The position numbers were made by a program, and so were the translations under genes. A DNA stretch of 35,303 bases from Solirubrobacterales bacterium. Lineage in GTDB: Bacteria > Actinomycetota > Thermoleophilia > Solirubrobacterales > Solirubrobacteraceae. Location of the stretch: contig JAOPZW010000338.1 of the NCBI GenBank assembly GCA_025963905.1, positions 1 through 35,303 on the forward strand. Direction: 5' to 3'. The notes beneath the pieces were generated by a model, which worked only from the letters and a program-made list of their open reading frames with translations, did no database searches and was not told the DNA's origin. Positions 16,101-24,563 of the stretch are shown here, piece by piece. The stretch's first letter is position 1; every line of letters starts with the position of its first letter.

Positions 16101-16151
16101 CCTCAGGGTTGCACCCCCGGGCCGAATCGTCAGCTCTCACGACGACCTTCC

Positions 16152-16991
16152 TCAGCCCTTCGTCAACCGGGCCGGTTCCGCACCCACGGGTGGCCTGCGA
16201 CGACCCGGCGGCGGCTCGCCGCCATCGCGCAGCTGCGGCACGAGCCAGGCCGCCTCCAGCGCGATCCGCCAGCTCATCTTCGAGCTGCCGTGCGCGCGCC
16301 GGCCGAAGGTGATCGGGACCTCGTGCACCTGGAACCCGGCGCGCAGCGCGCGGTAGGTCAGCTCCACCTGGAAGGCGTAGCCGCGCGAACGCACGGTGGC
16401 CAGGTCGATCGCTTCCAACACCTCCGCCGCGAAGCACTTGAAGCCGCCGGTGAGGTCGCGGACGTCGAGCCCGAGCACCATGCGGGCGTACCGGCAGCCG
16501 CCCCGGCTTGTCGCCCGGCGCAGGAGGCTCCAGTCGCTGATCTGACCGCCGCGGACGTAGCGCGAGCCGAGCGCCAGGTCGGCCCCGCCGTCGCGCACGG
16601 CCGCCAGGAGGCGCGCCAGGTCGCGCGGGTCGTGCGAGCCGTCGGCGTCCATCTCCATCACATAGGCGGCGCCGCCGGCGAGCGCGTGGCGGAAGCCGGC
16701 CACGTACGCGGGCCCCAGTCCCTCCCGCACGCTGCGATGGAGGACCTCGATGCCGGCGTGCGCGGCGGCCAGGCGGTCGGCGATCGAACCGGTGCCGTCC
16801 GGGGAGTCGTCGTCGACGATCAGGATGCGAAAGCCCGCCGGCGCTGCCTGCTCGAGCACCCTGCGGACGGCGGCGACGATGGCCTCGATGTTCTCCGCCT
16901 CGTTGAACGTCGGCAGGACGACCCACGGGACCGCGCCGCCCGCGGAGCCGGCGCGGTGGCTGCTCTCGAGGTGCTCGAGGAGGGACGTCAT
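16152..16991 (-). CDS. Polyprenyl-phosphate glycosyltransferase, DPM1-like GT2
   Basis: A 279-residue GT2 enzyme of the dolichol/polyprenyl-phosphate mannose synthase type, which transfers a sugar from GDP-Man or another NDP-sugar to polyprenyl phosphate on the cytoplasmic face. Motifs: VVLPTFNEAENIEAIVAAVR, IVDDDSPDGTG (59-67), MDADGSHDP (114-122), LGSRYVRGG, LTGGFKCF, and FGRRAHGSSKMSW. It lacks a C-terminal membrane domain, like soluble DPM1 and the N-terminal part of mycobacterial Ppm1. ATG 16991 overlaps the upstream epimerase stop (ATGA). Products of such enzymes are donors for GT-C transferases, and one is encoded at 28687-32067. Confidence 0.93.
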   Translation of the reverse strand: MTSLLEHLESSHRAGSAGGAVPWVVLPTFNEAENIEAIVAAVRRVLEQAAPAGFRILIVDDDSPDGTGSIADRLAAAHAGIEVLHRSVREGLGPAYVAGFRHALAGGAAYVMEMDADGSHDPRDLARLLAAVRDGGADLALGSRYVRGGQISDWSLLRRATSRGGCRYARMVLGLDVRDLTGGFKCFAAEVLEAIDLATVRSRGYAFQVELTYRALRAGFQVHEVPITFGRRAHGSSKMSWRIALEAAWLVPQLRDGGEPPPGRRRPPVGAEPARLTKG

Positions 16992-17995
16992 CGCCCCACC
17001 GCCAGCACGGGAGGGGCGGCCGGCGTCCCGTACCAGGCGGAGGCGAGATGGACGCCCTCGCGGAGGGCGACCCAGGGCCTGTAGCCCAGCTCGCGCCTGG
17101 CCTTGTCGACCGCGTGCCGATTGTCCGTCCCGAACAGCTTCACGCCGAGCCGGGTCACGACGGGCTGGCGCTGCGAGCGTGTGAGCATCGCGAGGCGCTC
17201 GGCGGCGTATCCGGCGGCGTACAGGGCGCGGTAGGGAAGGTGGACGCGCGGGGGGCTCGCGCCGATCTCGTGCGCGATCGCGTGGAGGAGCTGTCGCTGG
17301 GTGAGCGGGCGGTCGCTGGTGATGTTGTAGGCCTGGCCGAGCGCGCGCTCCCTGTCGAGGGCGAGGAGGAGCCCCTGGACCACGTCGGTGACGTAGACGA
17401 ACGGCAGGACGTTGTCGCCCGACCCGACGATCACGCCCTTGCCGGCGCGCAGCCGGTCGGCCATCCGGCCGAAGTGCAGGCGATCGCCGGGCCCGAAGAA
17501 CGTGCCCGGGCGGATGATGACCGCGGGCAGGCCGTCCTTGGCGATCATCCGCTGGACGAGCACGTCGCCTGCGGCCTTCGTGACGGCGTACGGCTCTGGA
17601 AACGGGTTCAGCGGGAAGTCCTCGTGGGCAGGCCTGCCCAGTGCCATCCCGTAGACCGTCCACGAGCTCACGTGTACGACGCGAGCTCCTTGGGCGAGCG
17701 CCGCGCGGCAGACGTTTTCGGTGCCGGTCACGTTGACGGCGTGGTAGTCCTCCATCGGCCGCCAGACGCCCATCATGCCGGCGAGATGCAGCACCGCATC
17801 CGCGCCGTGCATCGGCGTGACCAGCGTCTCCGGCCGGCGAATGTCCCCTCGGTGGACCTCGACGCCGCGCTCCTGCAGCCAGGGCGCCTCCTCGCCGGGA
17901 AGCACCAGCACGCGCACGCTGTCGCCGCGATCCTGCAGAGCGGAGACGACGTGGTGGCCCAGCAGCCCGTTGCCACCGGTGATCAGGATGTCCAT
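16988..17995 (-). CDS. NAD-dependent epimerase/3-beta-HSD-like extended SDR (copy 1)
   Basis: A 335-residue extended SDR. NAD loop TGGNGLLG at about residues 7-14, HRGDIRRPE, HLAGMMGVW, VNVTGTENV, HVSSWTVYG and the catalytic pair in YAVTKAAGD. The C-terminal half (PFVYVTDVVQGLLLAL, YNITSDRPLTQRQLL) is that of the 3-beta-hydroxysteroid dehydrogenase/sugar epimerase type. ATG 17995 follows AGGAGGAGG. It overlaps the SDR upstream by 13 bp. It is clearly a duplicate of the gene at 18793-19833: about 17 differences over about 100 residues of the C-terminal half by hand count. Confidence 0.92.
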   Translation of the reverse strand: MDILITGGNGLLGHHVVSALQDRGDSVRVLVLPGEEAPWLQERGVEVHRGDIRRPETLVTPMHGADAVLHLAGMMGVWRPMEDYHAVNVTGTENVCRAALAQGARVVHVSSWTVYGMALGRPAHEDFPLNPFPEPYAVTKAAGDVLVQRMIAKDGLPAVIIRPGTFFGPGDRLHFGRMADRLRAGKGVIVGSGDNVLPFVYVTDVVQGLLLALDRERALGQAYNITSDRPLTQRQLLHAIAHEIGASPPRVHLPYRALYAAGYAAERLAMLTRSQRQPVVTRLGVKLFGTDNRHAVDKARRELGYRPWVALREGVHLASAWYGTPAAPPVLAVGR

Positions 17996-18792
17996 GTTGC
18001 TGGTTCCTCCTCCTTGACCGGCGACCAATGGCGGCGCCGGTACGCGAGATCGGCCATGCCTGGAAGCACCTGCTCGAGCCAGGCGATGGCGTAGTGCCTG
18101 CCGGGCACGACGACCTCACGGCGCGGGTGGGCGACGAGGTCGGCGATCGTGGTCGCCACGAGCTCGGGCTGCGGCATCGCCGCCCGAACGTGCGTGGTCA
18201 TCGCGGTGTCGATGTTGCCGGGTGAGACGAGCGAGACCGACACGCCGGTCCCGGCCAGCTGCCGGCGCAACGCCAGCGAGAAGCCGCGCACGCCATATTT
18301 GCTCGCCGAGTAGAGCGGTTCCATGGCCACCCGCCCGGAGAGCGACCCCACCGAGATGACCGCTCCGCGGCGGCGTTCCAGCATGTCCGGGAGCACGGCG
18401 CGCGTCAGCAGGATGGCGCCGAGCAGATTCACCTCGAGCAGGCCGATGACGTCATCGGGTGGGCTCGAGGCCAAGGGTTTCGACCAACCCGCGCCGGCGT
18501 TGTTCACCAGCACGTCGATCCGCCCGAAGGTCGCCATGGTGCGCTCGGCCAGCAGCGTCACCTGGCTTGCGTCCGCCACGTCGGTGGGAATCACGATGGC
18601 TTCGCCGCCCGCTTGACGTATGGCTCGCGCCTGGGCCTCCAACTCGTCCACGCGGCGCGCCGCGAGCACCACGGTCGCACCACGCCGTGCGAGCTCGCGC
18701 GCCGTGGCCGCGCCGATGCCGGAGCTGGCGCCGGTCACGATCGCCACGTCGCCGAGCAGCGTCGGCCGCGCCGTCTCCGCCTCGTGGACCAT
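17983..18792 (-). CDS. Classical short-chain dehydrogenase/reductase
   Basis: A 269-residue classical SDR with TGASSGIGAATARELARRG near the N-terminus, NNAGAGW, SVGSLSGRV with the catalytic Ser, YSASKYGVR with Tyr and Lys, and SPGNIDTAM. A C-terminal tail of about 40 residues (PGRHYAIAWLEQVLPGMADL) resembles membrane-associated SDRs acting on lipids. ATG 18792 begins in the base after the stop of the upstream epimerase (TAGATG), with GGAGGAGG 12 bp before it. It lies between the two near-duplicate epimerase genes. Confidence 0.94.
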   Translation of the reverse strand: MVHEAETARPTLLGDVAIVTGASSGIGAATARELARRGATVVLAARRVDELEAQARAIRQAGGEAIVIPTDVADASQVTLLAERTMATFGRIDVLVNNAGAGWSKPLASSPPDDVIGLLEVNLLGAILLTRAVLPDMLERRRGAVISVGSLSGRVAMEPLYSASKYGVRGFSLALRRQLAGTGVSVSLVSPGNIDTAMTTHVRAAMPQPELVATTIADLVAHPRREVVVPGRHYAIAWLEQVLPGMADLAYRRRHWSPVKEEEPATWTS

Positions 18793-19833
18793 CTACGTGT
18801 TGACCTCCTCCCCGACGCGCGCAGGAGCGGGCTCGCGCGCCGGGAGCTCACGGTCTCGTTGCCGGTACCAGGCGGCCGCGAGACGCACGCCCTCGCGGAG
18901 GGCCACCCGAGGCGCGTAGCCCAGCTGGCGCCGCGCCCTGTCGATCACGTAGCGGTTGTCGGTGCCGAAGAACGCCACCCCGAGCCGGGTGATCGGCGGT
19001 CGCCGTGACGAAGGTACGAGGGTCGCGAGGCGCTCGGCGGCGTAGCCGGCGGCGTAGAGGGCCCGGTAGGGGATGTGGAGGCGCGGTGGCCGCGCGCCGA
19101 TCTCGTGCGCGATCGCGTCAAGGAGCTGTTGCTGCGTGAGCGGGCCGTCGCTGGTGATGTTGTAGGCCCGGCCGAGCGCGCGCTCGTGGTCGAGTGCGAG
19201 GAGAAGCCCCTGGACAGCGTCGGTGACGTAGACGAAGGGCAGGGCGTTGTCGCCCGAGCCCACCACGATGGCTCTGCCGGCGCGCAGCCGGTCCGCCATC
19301 TGGCCGAAATGCAAGGCATCGCCGGGTCCGAAGATCTGGTCCGGCCGGACGATGACGGCGGGCAGGCGATCCTCGGCGATCATCCGTTGCACCAGCACGT
19401 CCCCCGCGGCCTTGGTGATCGGGTACGGATCGGGGAACGGCGTCAGCGGAAAGCCCTCGTCGGCGGGGCGTCCCAGACCGACGCCGTAGACGCTCGACGA
19501 GCTCATGTGGACGAGGCGGCGGGCGCCGGCGGCGAGCGCTGCCCGGCAGACGTTCTCGGTGCCCGTCACGTTCACCGCGTGGTAGTCCGCCATTGGGCGC
19601 CAGACATCCATCATGGCGGCAAGGTGGAGCACTCCGTCCACGCCCTGGGTCGGAGCAATCAGCGCCTCTCGATCGCGGATGTCCCCCCGGTGGATCGCGA
19701 CGCCGCGCTCCTCGAGCCATCGGGTGTCCTCGGTCGGCAACGCCAGCACCCGCACGCTGTCACCCCGGCGTTGCAGGGCCGCCACCACATGGCGCCCCAC
19801 GAAGCCGTTGCCGCCGGTCACGAGGATCTCCAT
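18793..19833 (-). CDS. NAD-dependent epimerase/3-beta-HSD-like extended SDR (copy 2)
   Basis: A 346-residue extended SDR: TGGNGFVGRH, HRGDIRDRE, HLAAMMDVW, VNVTGTENV, HMSSSSVYG and YPITKAAGD. Sequence runs in parallel with the copy at 16988-17995 through the whole length, with a short Pro/Arg-rich tail added at the end. The pair must come from a tandem duplication. ATG 19833 shares one base with the stop of the preceding epimerase (TGATG). Active-site residues are kept, so both copies look functional, perhaps on successive intermediates. Confidence 0.92.
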   Translation of the reverse strand: MEILVTGGNGFVGRHVVAALQRRGDSVRVLALPTEDTRWLEERGVAIHRGDIRDREALIAPTQGVDGVLHLAAMMDVWRPMADYHAVNVTGTENVCRAALAAGARRLVHMSSSSVYGVGLGRPADEGFPLTPFPDPYPITKAAGDVLVQRMIAEDRLPAVIVRPDQIFGPGDALHFGQMADRLRAGRAIVVGSGDNALPFVYVTDAVQGLLLALDHERALGRAYNITSDGPLTQQQLLDAIAHEIGARPPRLHIPYRALYAAGYAAERLATLVPSSRRPPITRLGVAFFGTDNRYVIDRARRQLGYAPRVALREGVRLAAAWYRQRDRELPAREPAPARVGEEVNT

Positions 19834-20843
19834 CACACGTGTCCGTTCGTTGCCGCGGCCGCGCCGTAGGCCCCGCGATACCACTCGACACTGCGCCTGA
19901 CACCCTCGGCGAGGCCGACCTCCGGCGAGAACCCGAGCTCGCGCCTGGCGCGGCTGATGTCGAAGCGGTTCTCGCCGCCCAGCAGCTGGATGCCGTACCG
20001 CATGATGGGCGGCGGCTGCCGTCGACGAGTCAAGCGGCCGACGGCCTCCCCGACGGCGCCCAGCGCCACGCCGAGCTCGTACGGGATGCGCCTCGTGGGT
20101 GCCGGGGCGGCCAGCTCGGCGGCGATGGCGCCGACGAAGTCCCGCTGCGTCACCGCCTCGTCGTTGACCAGCAGATAGGACTTGCCCACCGCCTGTCCCG
20201 CCTCGCTCGCGAGCAGGATGCCCCGCGCCGCGTCGCGGACGTAGATCAACGGCAGGTGGTTGCGCCCGGAGCCGAGCATGATCATCCGGCGCTTCTCGAT
20301 CGTCCCGGCGAGGCGGGCGAAGCTCGCGGTGTCGCGCGGGCCGTAGATCCAGCCGGGCCGCACGATCGTCACCGGCGCGCCCTCGTCTCGGATCATGCGC
20401 TCCAGCAGCCGCTCGCCCGCGACCTTCGACCGGCTGTACGGGTTGGGCTCCGCGCGCAGTGGCGCGCTCTCGTCGGCTTCGCCTCGCACATCGTTGCCAT
20501 GGACGGTGATCGAGCTGACGTGCACGAAGCGGCGAACGCCGGCGGCCAGCGCCGTTCGCACCAGCGCCTCGAGGGCGCGCACGTTCGTCCGCTCGTATTC
20601 GGCCTCCGGGCCCCACGGCCCGGTTCGGGCCGCACAGTGCAGGACGCAATGCACCCCGCTCAACGCCTCATGGAGCGACGCGCGGTCGCAGATGTCCCCG
20701 GTATGGACCTCGAGCTCGGCCTCGGCCAGCGCGCCGGCGCCGTCGGCGGGGACCAGGACGCGTGGCCGCTCGCCGCGTGCCAGAAGCAGCTCGGTCAGAT
20801 GGCTGCCGAGGAAGCCGGTGGCGCCGGTCACGAGCAGCGTCAT
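19833..20843 (-). CDS. NAD-dependent epimerase/dehydratase-like extended SDR (third)
   Basis: A 336-residue extended SDR: TGATGFLGSHLTELLLARG, HTGDICDRA, HCAARTGPWG, VHVSSITVHG and the catalytic YSRSKVAGE. PLIYVRDAARGILLA and RFDISRARRELGFSP match the C-terminal half of the family. It belongs to the same broad group as the two duplicates but is more distant. ATG 20843 overlaps the stop of the membrane-protein gene (ATGA) with GAAGG upstream. Substrate may be an NDP-sugar, a polyprenyl-linked sugar or a steroid-like lipid. Confidence 0.9.
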   Translation of the reverse strand: MTLLVTGATGFLGSHLTELLLARGERPRVLVPADGAGALAEAELEVHTGDICDRASLHEALSGVHCVLHCAARTGPWGPEAEYERTNVRALEALVRTALAAGVRRFVHVSSITVHGNDVRGEADESAPLRAEPNPYSRSKVAGERLLERMIRDEGAPVTIVRPGWIYGPRDTASFARLAGTIEKRRMIMLGSGRNHLPLIYVRDAARGILLASEAGQAVGKSYLLVNDEAVTQRDFVGAIAAELAAPAPTRRIPYELGVALGAVGEAVGRLTRRRQPPPIMRYGIQLLGGENRFDISRARRELGFSPEVGLAEGVRRSVEWYRGAYGAAAATNGHV

Positions 20844-21892
20844 ACGCCTTCCCGCTCTCCCGGATCCCGGGCCAGGCGCAAGGTCCCGCGCAGGGTCAGG
20901 CCCATGACGCTCAGGCAGATGAGCCCGCTGGCGGTCATGAGGACGGCGGTCCACGGGTGCGAGAACAGGAACATCGCACCCACTCCCGAGCGGTCGAGCC
21001 CGAACAGCCCCGAGAAGATCAACAGGCCGATGAGCTCGTTGCTTCCGACCTGGCCGGGCGGCGTGGGCAGGATGAACGCCAGGTTGTAGAAGGTGTAGCC
21101 GTAGAGGATGGTGGGGAGGGCAACGGTTACGCCGACGGCCTTGAACGCCAGGAAGCAGAAGACTGCGTCGAGACCGACGGCGACGGCGGTATACGCGGCC
21201 GCGGTGAGCATCAAACGCGGTTGCCGGATGAGCGCCAGCAGGGTGTCGACGAACAGCACGATGAATGGCTCGACCCGCTGTCGTGCACCGCCGGGCAGTG
21301 CCGCGGCCAGCGGGCCTGTGAGAAGCGCCAGGGCTCGCTCGCGTCGCCAGGCCGCGAGCGCGAGGATGACGACCCCGAGACCGACCACCGCCATCGCGGA
21401 GAGCAGCAACACCCAGAGCGGCCGGCTCAGGTGGAGATGCACGAACGGCAGGAGCGCGAGAAGGCCGACCGCCGGCAGGAGGTCCATGGCCTTGTCCATG
21501 CTCACCGTCGCCAGCGATCGACTGACCGGAATGCCGTCCGAGCGCCGCAGCAGCAGGCTCTTGGCCAGCTCCCCGCCGCGGACCGGCAGCAACCAGTTGA
21601 GGAACGTGGCCACCTGATAGATGGCGACCGCCCGGCGAATGCTCACCTCGCACGGCCGCAGAAGGCAGCGCCAGCGCATGGCACGGACGACATACGCCCC
21701 GAGGAACGCGACGCCGCACAGGAGCGCGAAGCCGATGCTGAGGTGCTCGAGCCGCCGGTAGACCGCGTTCACGTTCACCAGGCGCAGGAAGGTGACGATC
21801 AGGAGGGCCCCGGCACAGAGCCCGAGGATCGTGCGTAGCGCCACGGCGCGGACGCGGGTGGTCCGGACACGAGGTGTGGCAGCTACCTCCAT
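20840..21892 (-). CDS. LPG-synthase-TM/AglD-like flippase-type membrane protein
   Basis: A 350-residue membrane protein with about eight hydrophobic helices (TILGLCAGALLIVTFLRLV, IGFALLCGVAFLGAYVV, WVLLLSAMAVVGLGVVILAL and others). Family signatures: RAMRWRCLL, FLNWLLPVRGGELAKSLLL, SMDKAMDLL, and FILPTPPGQVGSNELIG near the C-terminus. This is the lysylphosphatidylglycerol_synthase_TM (UPF0104) fold, also found fused to a DPM1-like GT in archaeal AglD. In this context a role in moving or using polyprenyl-linked sugars is plausible. ATG 21892 follows GGGAGG and overlaps the upstream gene by 10 bp. Confidence 0.9.
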   Translation of the reverse strand: MEVAATPRVRTTRVRAVALRTILGLCAGALLIVTFLRLVNVNAVYRRLEHLSIGFALLCGVAFLGAYVVRAMRWRCLLRPCEVSIRRAVAIYQVATFLNWLLPVRGGELAKSLLLRRSDGIPVSRSLATVSMDKAMDLLPAVGLLALLPFVHLHLSRPLWVLLLSAMAVVGLGVVILALAAWRRERALALLTGPLAAALPGGARQRVEPFIVLFVDTLLALIRQPRLMLTAAAYTAVAVGLDAVFCFLAFKAVGVTVALPTILYGYTFYNLAFILPTPPGQVGSNELIGLLIFSGLFGLDRSGVGAMFLFSHPWTAVLMTASGLICLSVMGLTLRGTLRLARDPGEREGV

Positions 21893-22422
21893 GAGCCCGC
21901 CCTCCCGCTGCGCACGTGTGCGGCCTCGTGGCAGGGACCGCACAGAGCGATCAGGTTCCGTGGCTCATACGACGGCAGCAGCCACGGCTGCTCGCGGAGA
22001 TGCGTGCCGACGTACCCCGCCCGCGTCCCGCAGGCCTGGCACGAGAAGTCATCCCGCTCCAGCGCCGCCGCCCGCGCCTCGTCCATGCGCGCGTCGTGAT
22101 GGGCATCGAGCACGACATGCAGGCCCATGCCCAGGGCGACCGGCAGCAGCTCCCGTCGGCGAACGCCGGCGACGAGGACGGCCAGCAGGGCCGCGGGACT
22201 GTGGAGGACCCGCGTCGCCGGGTGCTGGGGCGCGTGGGCCTGGTTGAAGAAGCGGATCGCCGCCGGGGGGCTCCACCGGCGCTGTCGCAGGCAGAACCAC
22301 AGGTAGTGGTCGGCGTCGACGAACACGCCTGCAGCCCAGAGGTCCAGCGCGCGGCGGCCGAGCAACGGGGAGACCAGCGCGGCACCCGCCGTGGAGAGGG
22401 CGATGTGATCTCGCACGCGCAT
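21883..22422 (-). CDS. Membrane hydrolase-like (YdjM/DUF457-type) domain fused to HNH zinc motif
   Basis: A 179-residue protein with two parts. Residues 1-110 are hydrophobic with regularly spaced acidic and His residues (DHIALSTAGAA, VDADHYLW, TRVLHSP, GLHVVLDAHHD), resembling YdjM/DUF457-type membrane metal hydrolases. Residues 115-170 are a compact HNH-endonuclease-like unit: FSCQACGTR, then GTHLREQPW and NLIALCGPCHEAAH, with Cys128/131 and Cys161/164 as a zinc site. ATG 22422 overlaps the upstream epimerase stop by one base (TGATG). I know no characterised protein with this pairing; nuclease activity is not proven, as the HNH His positions are only loosely matched. Confidence 0.75.
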   Translation of the reverse strand: MRVRDHIALSTAGAALVSPLLGRRALDLWAAGVFVDADHYLWFCLRQRRWSPPAAIRFFNQAHAPQHPATRVLHSPAALLAVLVAGVRRRELLPVALGMGLHVVLDAHHDARMDEARAAALERDDFSCQACGTRAGYVGTHLREQPWLLPSYEPRNLIALCGPCHEAAHVRSGRAGSWR

Positions 22423-23420
22423 CACACGGCCGCCGGGAGGTGGCCCTCCCCCCGGTACCACGCCATGCTGCGCGTGGTACCGGTGGAGAGCTCCGTGGGG
22501 GCTGCGAAGTCGAGCAGGCGCTGCGCCTTGGCGACGTCGTAGACGCGGCTGTGCGTCAGGAACTCCAGTCGGCTGCGCGTGAGCGGAGCGGACGCCTTGA
22601 GCGTGGGGGGGAGCCGGTCGCAGAGCGCCGCCACGGCCCGGGCGGCGCGGAGCGGGATGTGCCCCGGCGGCAGCCGGGTGCCGCCGGCTCGCGCGATGGC
22701 TTGTGCCAGCTCACCCAGCGCCACGGGCCTCCGCCCGGCGAGATGGAAGCACTCGCCCACGGCCGCGTCACGCTCGCCGCACCGCACCAGCGCCTCCGTC
22801 ATGTCGTCGATGTAGATCGGGTGCAGCCAGACCGTCCGCCGGCCGATGGGACGGAACTGGCGGCGAAGGACCGACCGGAAGAACGCGAGGAGATGGAGGT
22901 CGCCGGGCCCGTAGACGAGCCCGGGTCTGGCGATGACCGCGGGGAAGCCGGCTCGGGACGCATCGCGGACGGCGAGCTCGGCTTCGGCCTTCGTGGCCTC
23001 ATAGACGTTGGTGGGACGAAACGGGGCGCTCTCGTCGGCGGGCCGGTCACCCGTCACCCCCAGGACCCCCGTGGTGCTGCAGTGGACGAACCGCTCCAGC
23101 GCCGGCGCCTCCTGACAGCAGGCGAGGAGCAGCTTCGTCCCTTCGACGTGCGTCCTGCGGTACTCCAGCCCCGGGACGCCCGGGGCGAGCAGGCGGCCCG
23201 CGAGGTGGTAGACGACTTCCACGTCCTCCACCGCGGCGGCGACAGCGACGGTATCGGTGATGTCACCGACCACGATCCGGGCGCCTTGGTCCAGCAGCGG
23301 CTTTGCCTTCTCGGGCGACCGCGCCAGCACGCGCACCCGCGCCCCGCCGGACAGGAGGCGGCGCACCAGGTTCGCACCTAGGAACCCGGTCGCACCGGTC
23401 ACGAGCACGGTCGGGCTCAA
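22422..23420 (-). CDS. NAD-dependent epimerase-like extended SDR (fourth)
   Basis: A 332-residue extended SDR: VLVTGATGFLGANLVRRLL, VGDITDTVAV, VYHLAGRL, HCSTTGVLG and catalytic YEATKAEAE. LHPIYIDDMTEALVRC and FHLAGRRPVALGELA belong to the C-terminal half. Its start is TTG 23420, overlapping the radical SAM stop as TTGA; no ATG or GTG lies in frame near it before TGATGFLG. The catalytic Ser position holds Ser-Thr-Thr. Confidence 0.89.
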   Translation of the reverse strand: MSPTVLVTGATGFLGANLVRRLLSGGARVRVLARSPEKAKPLLDQGARIVVGDITDTVAVAAAVEDVEVVYHLAGRLLAPGVPGLEYRRTHVEGTKLLLACCQEAPALERFVHCSTTGVLGVTGDRPADESAPFRPTNVYEATKAEAELAVRDASRAGFPAVIARPGLVYGPGDLHLLAFFRSVLRRQFRPIGRRTVWLHPIYIDDMTEALVRCGERDAAVGECFHLAGRRPVALGELAQAIARAGGTRLPPGHIPLRAARAVAALCDRLPPTLKASAPLTRSRLEFLTHSRVYDVAKAQRLLDFAAPTELSTGTTRSMAWYRGEGHLPAAV

Positions 23421-24550
23421 GCCGACCGCTCCACCATGTGTGCCGCGCGTCGCCGGGCCACCCTGGAGCGCGCCACGTCGGCCACGACCTTCGTGACCGT
23501 CGGCCCGTGGGTGAGCATGTTCGTATACGCCGCGTTGGCCAGCGGGCAGTGGCACTCGCCGGCCTTGATGCTCCGCCGCAGCTGGGCGGCCTTCCCCGTG
23601 CGCCACACGGAGCCGAAGTCATAGTCGTGCTCGCGCAGGTTGCCCATGGACTGCGCCCGCACGCAGCAGGGCCAGACGTCTCCGTTGGGGGCGATCTGCG
23701 CGGAGGCCACACCCGCCATGCACGGGATGACCTGGCGCTGCTCGCGCAGCGTTCGCTTCACGAGGTCGTAGTACTGGCGGCGGAAGGCCTGGGTCACCTC
23801 GGCGACGCCGGTGAGCCGCTGCTCGCGCATGCTCTCCAAAAGCGTGTCGATCGCGACCGTGTACTTCTCGACCGTCGGCGTGATCCCCAGGCCGACGGTG
23901 TCGAGCTCGACGCGCTCCTCGGCGATCTCCGTGATGTAGGAGTCAGGCTCGAGCTCCCGTTGCACGTACTCGCACAGCTCCGGGAACGAGTCGACGTTGA
24001 AGTTCGAGATGACCGTGTGGATCCCGAGCGTGAGGTGCTTGTACTGCTTCTGCAACTCCTTGAGGGCGGCCCAGGTGATCATCGCGTGGGACCAGTTGTT
24101 CCGGACCCCGCGGACCTCGTCGTGCTTCAAGCCGACACCGTCGAGCGAGAGGTTGATGATCACCTGGGATTTCGGCGCCGCCTGCAGCACCTGCTCGATG
24201 CGACCCGGGATGACCTTGTGCTGGATGCCGTTCGTCGGGATGTTGATGATGCCCGGCCGGCAGTGCCGGTAGGCGCTGGCCACCATCTCGGGCAGCTCCT
24301 TGCGCAGCGTGGGCTCCCCGCCGCTGAACGTGAACCAGTACGGGGCGTCGCCCAGGGACTCGTAGACGCGGTCCCACTCGGAGAGGGTGAGATCGTCGTT
24401 GGGCAGGAGCCACACGTTGCAGGTCTTGCAGCGCGAGTTACACCGATAGCTCACGCTCACGGTGATGTTCACCGGCAATCTGAGGACGCGTCCGGTGGAG
24501 TACGACGCCCTCAGCGCGGGAATTTCAGGTAGGACCTTCGCCATCCCCAT
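23417..24550 (-). CDS. Radical SAM protein with SPASM/twitch-like C-terminus
   Basis: A 377-residue radical SAM enzyme. The [4Fe-4S] motif CNSRCKTCN gives Cys37, Cys41 and Cys44; FTFSGGEPTLR is the SAM-binding GGE motif; NLSLDGVG follows. The C-terminus has Cys277, GDVWPCC (295/296) and CHC (333/335), matching an auxiliary-cluster (SPASM or twitch) domain. GTG 24559 is possible but AGGAG is then only one base away; ATG 24550 has a 10-bp gap and is preferred. Such enzymes do radical dehydrogenation, epimerisation or C-C coupling on sugars, peptides or lipids. No precursor peptide gene is seen nearby, so a sugar or lipid substrate is likelier. Confidence 0.92.
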   Translation of the reverse strand: MGMAKVLPEIPALRASYSTGRVLRLPVNITVSVSYRCNSRCKTCNVWLLPNDDLTLSEWDRVYESLGDAPYWFTFSGGEPTLRKELPEMVASAYRHCRPGIINIPTNGIQHKVIPGRIEQVLQAAPKSQVIINLSLDGVGLKHDEVRGVRNNWSHAMITWAALKELQKQYKHLTLGIHTVISNFNVDSFPELCEYVQRELEPDSYITEIAEERVELDTVGLGITPTVEKYTVAIDTLLESMREQRLTGVAEVTQAFRRQYYDLVKRTLREQRQVIPCMAGVASAQIAPNGDVWPCCVRAQSMGNLREHDYDFGSVWRTGKAAQLRRSIKAGECHCPLANAAYTNMLTHGPTVTKVVADVARSRVARRRAAHMVERSA

Positions 24551-24563
24551 TTGAGACACACTC

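Noticed and set aside
16988-24550. Hopanoid (hpn) biosynthesis cluster
   Set aside because: HpnA-, HpnB- and HpnH-like labels were considered because of epimerase, GT and radical SAM genes, but no squalene-hopene cyclase or HpnC/D/E-type gene is present and the radical SAM protein lacks the HpnH N-terminal pattern as I recall it.
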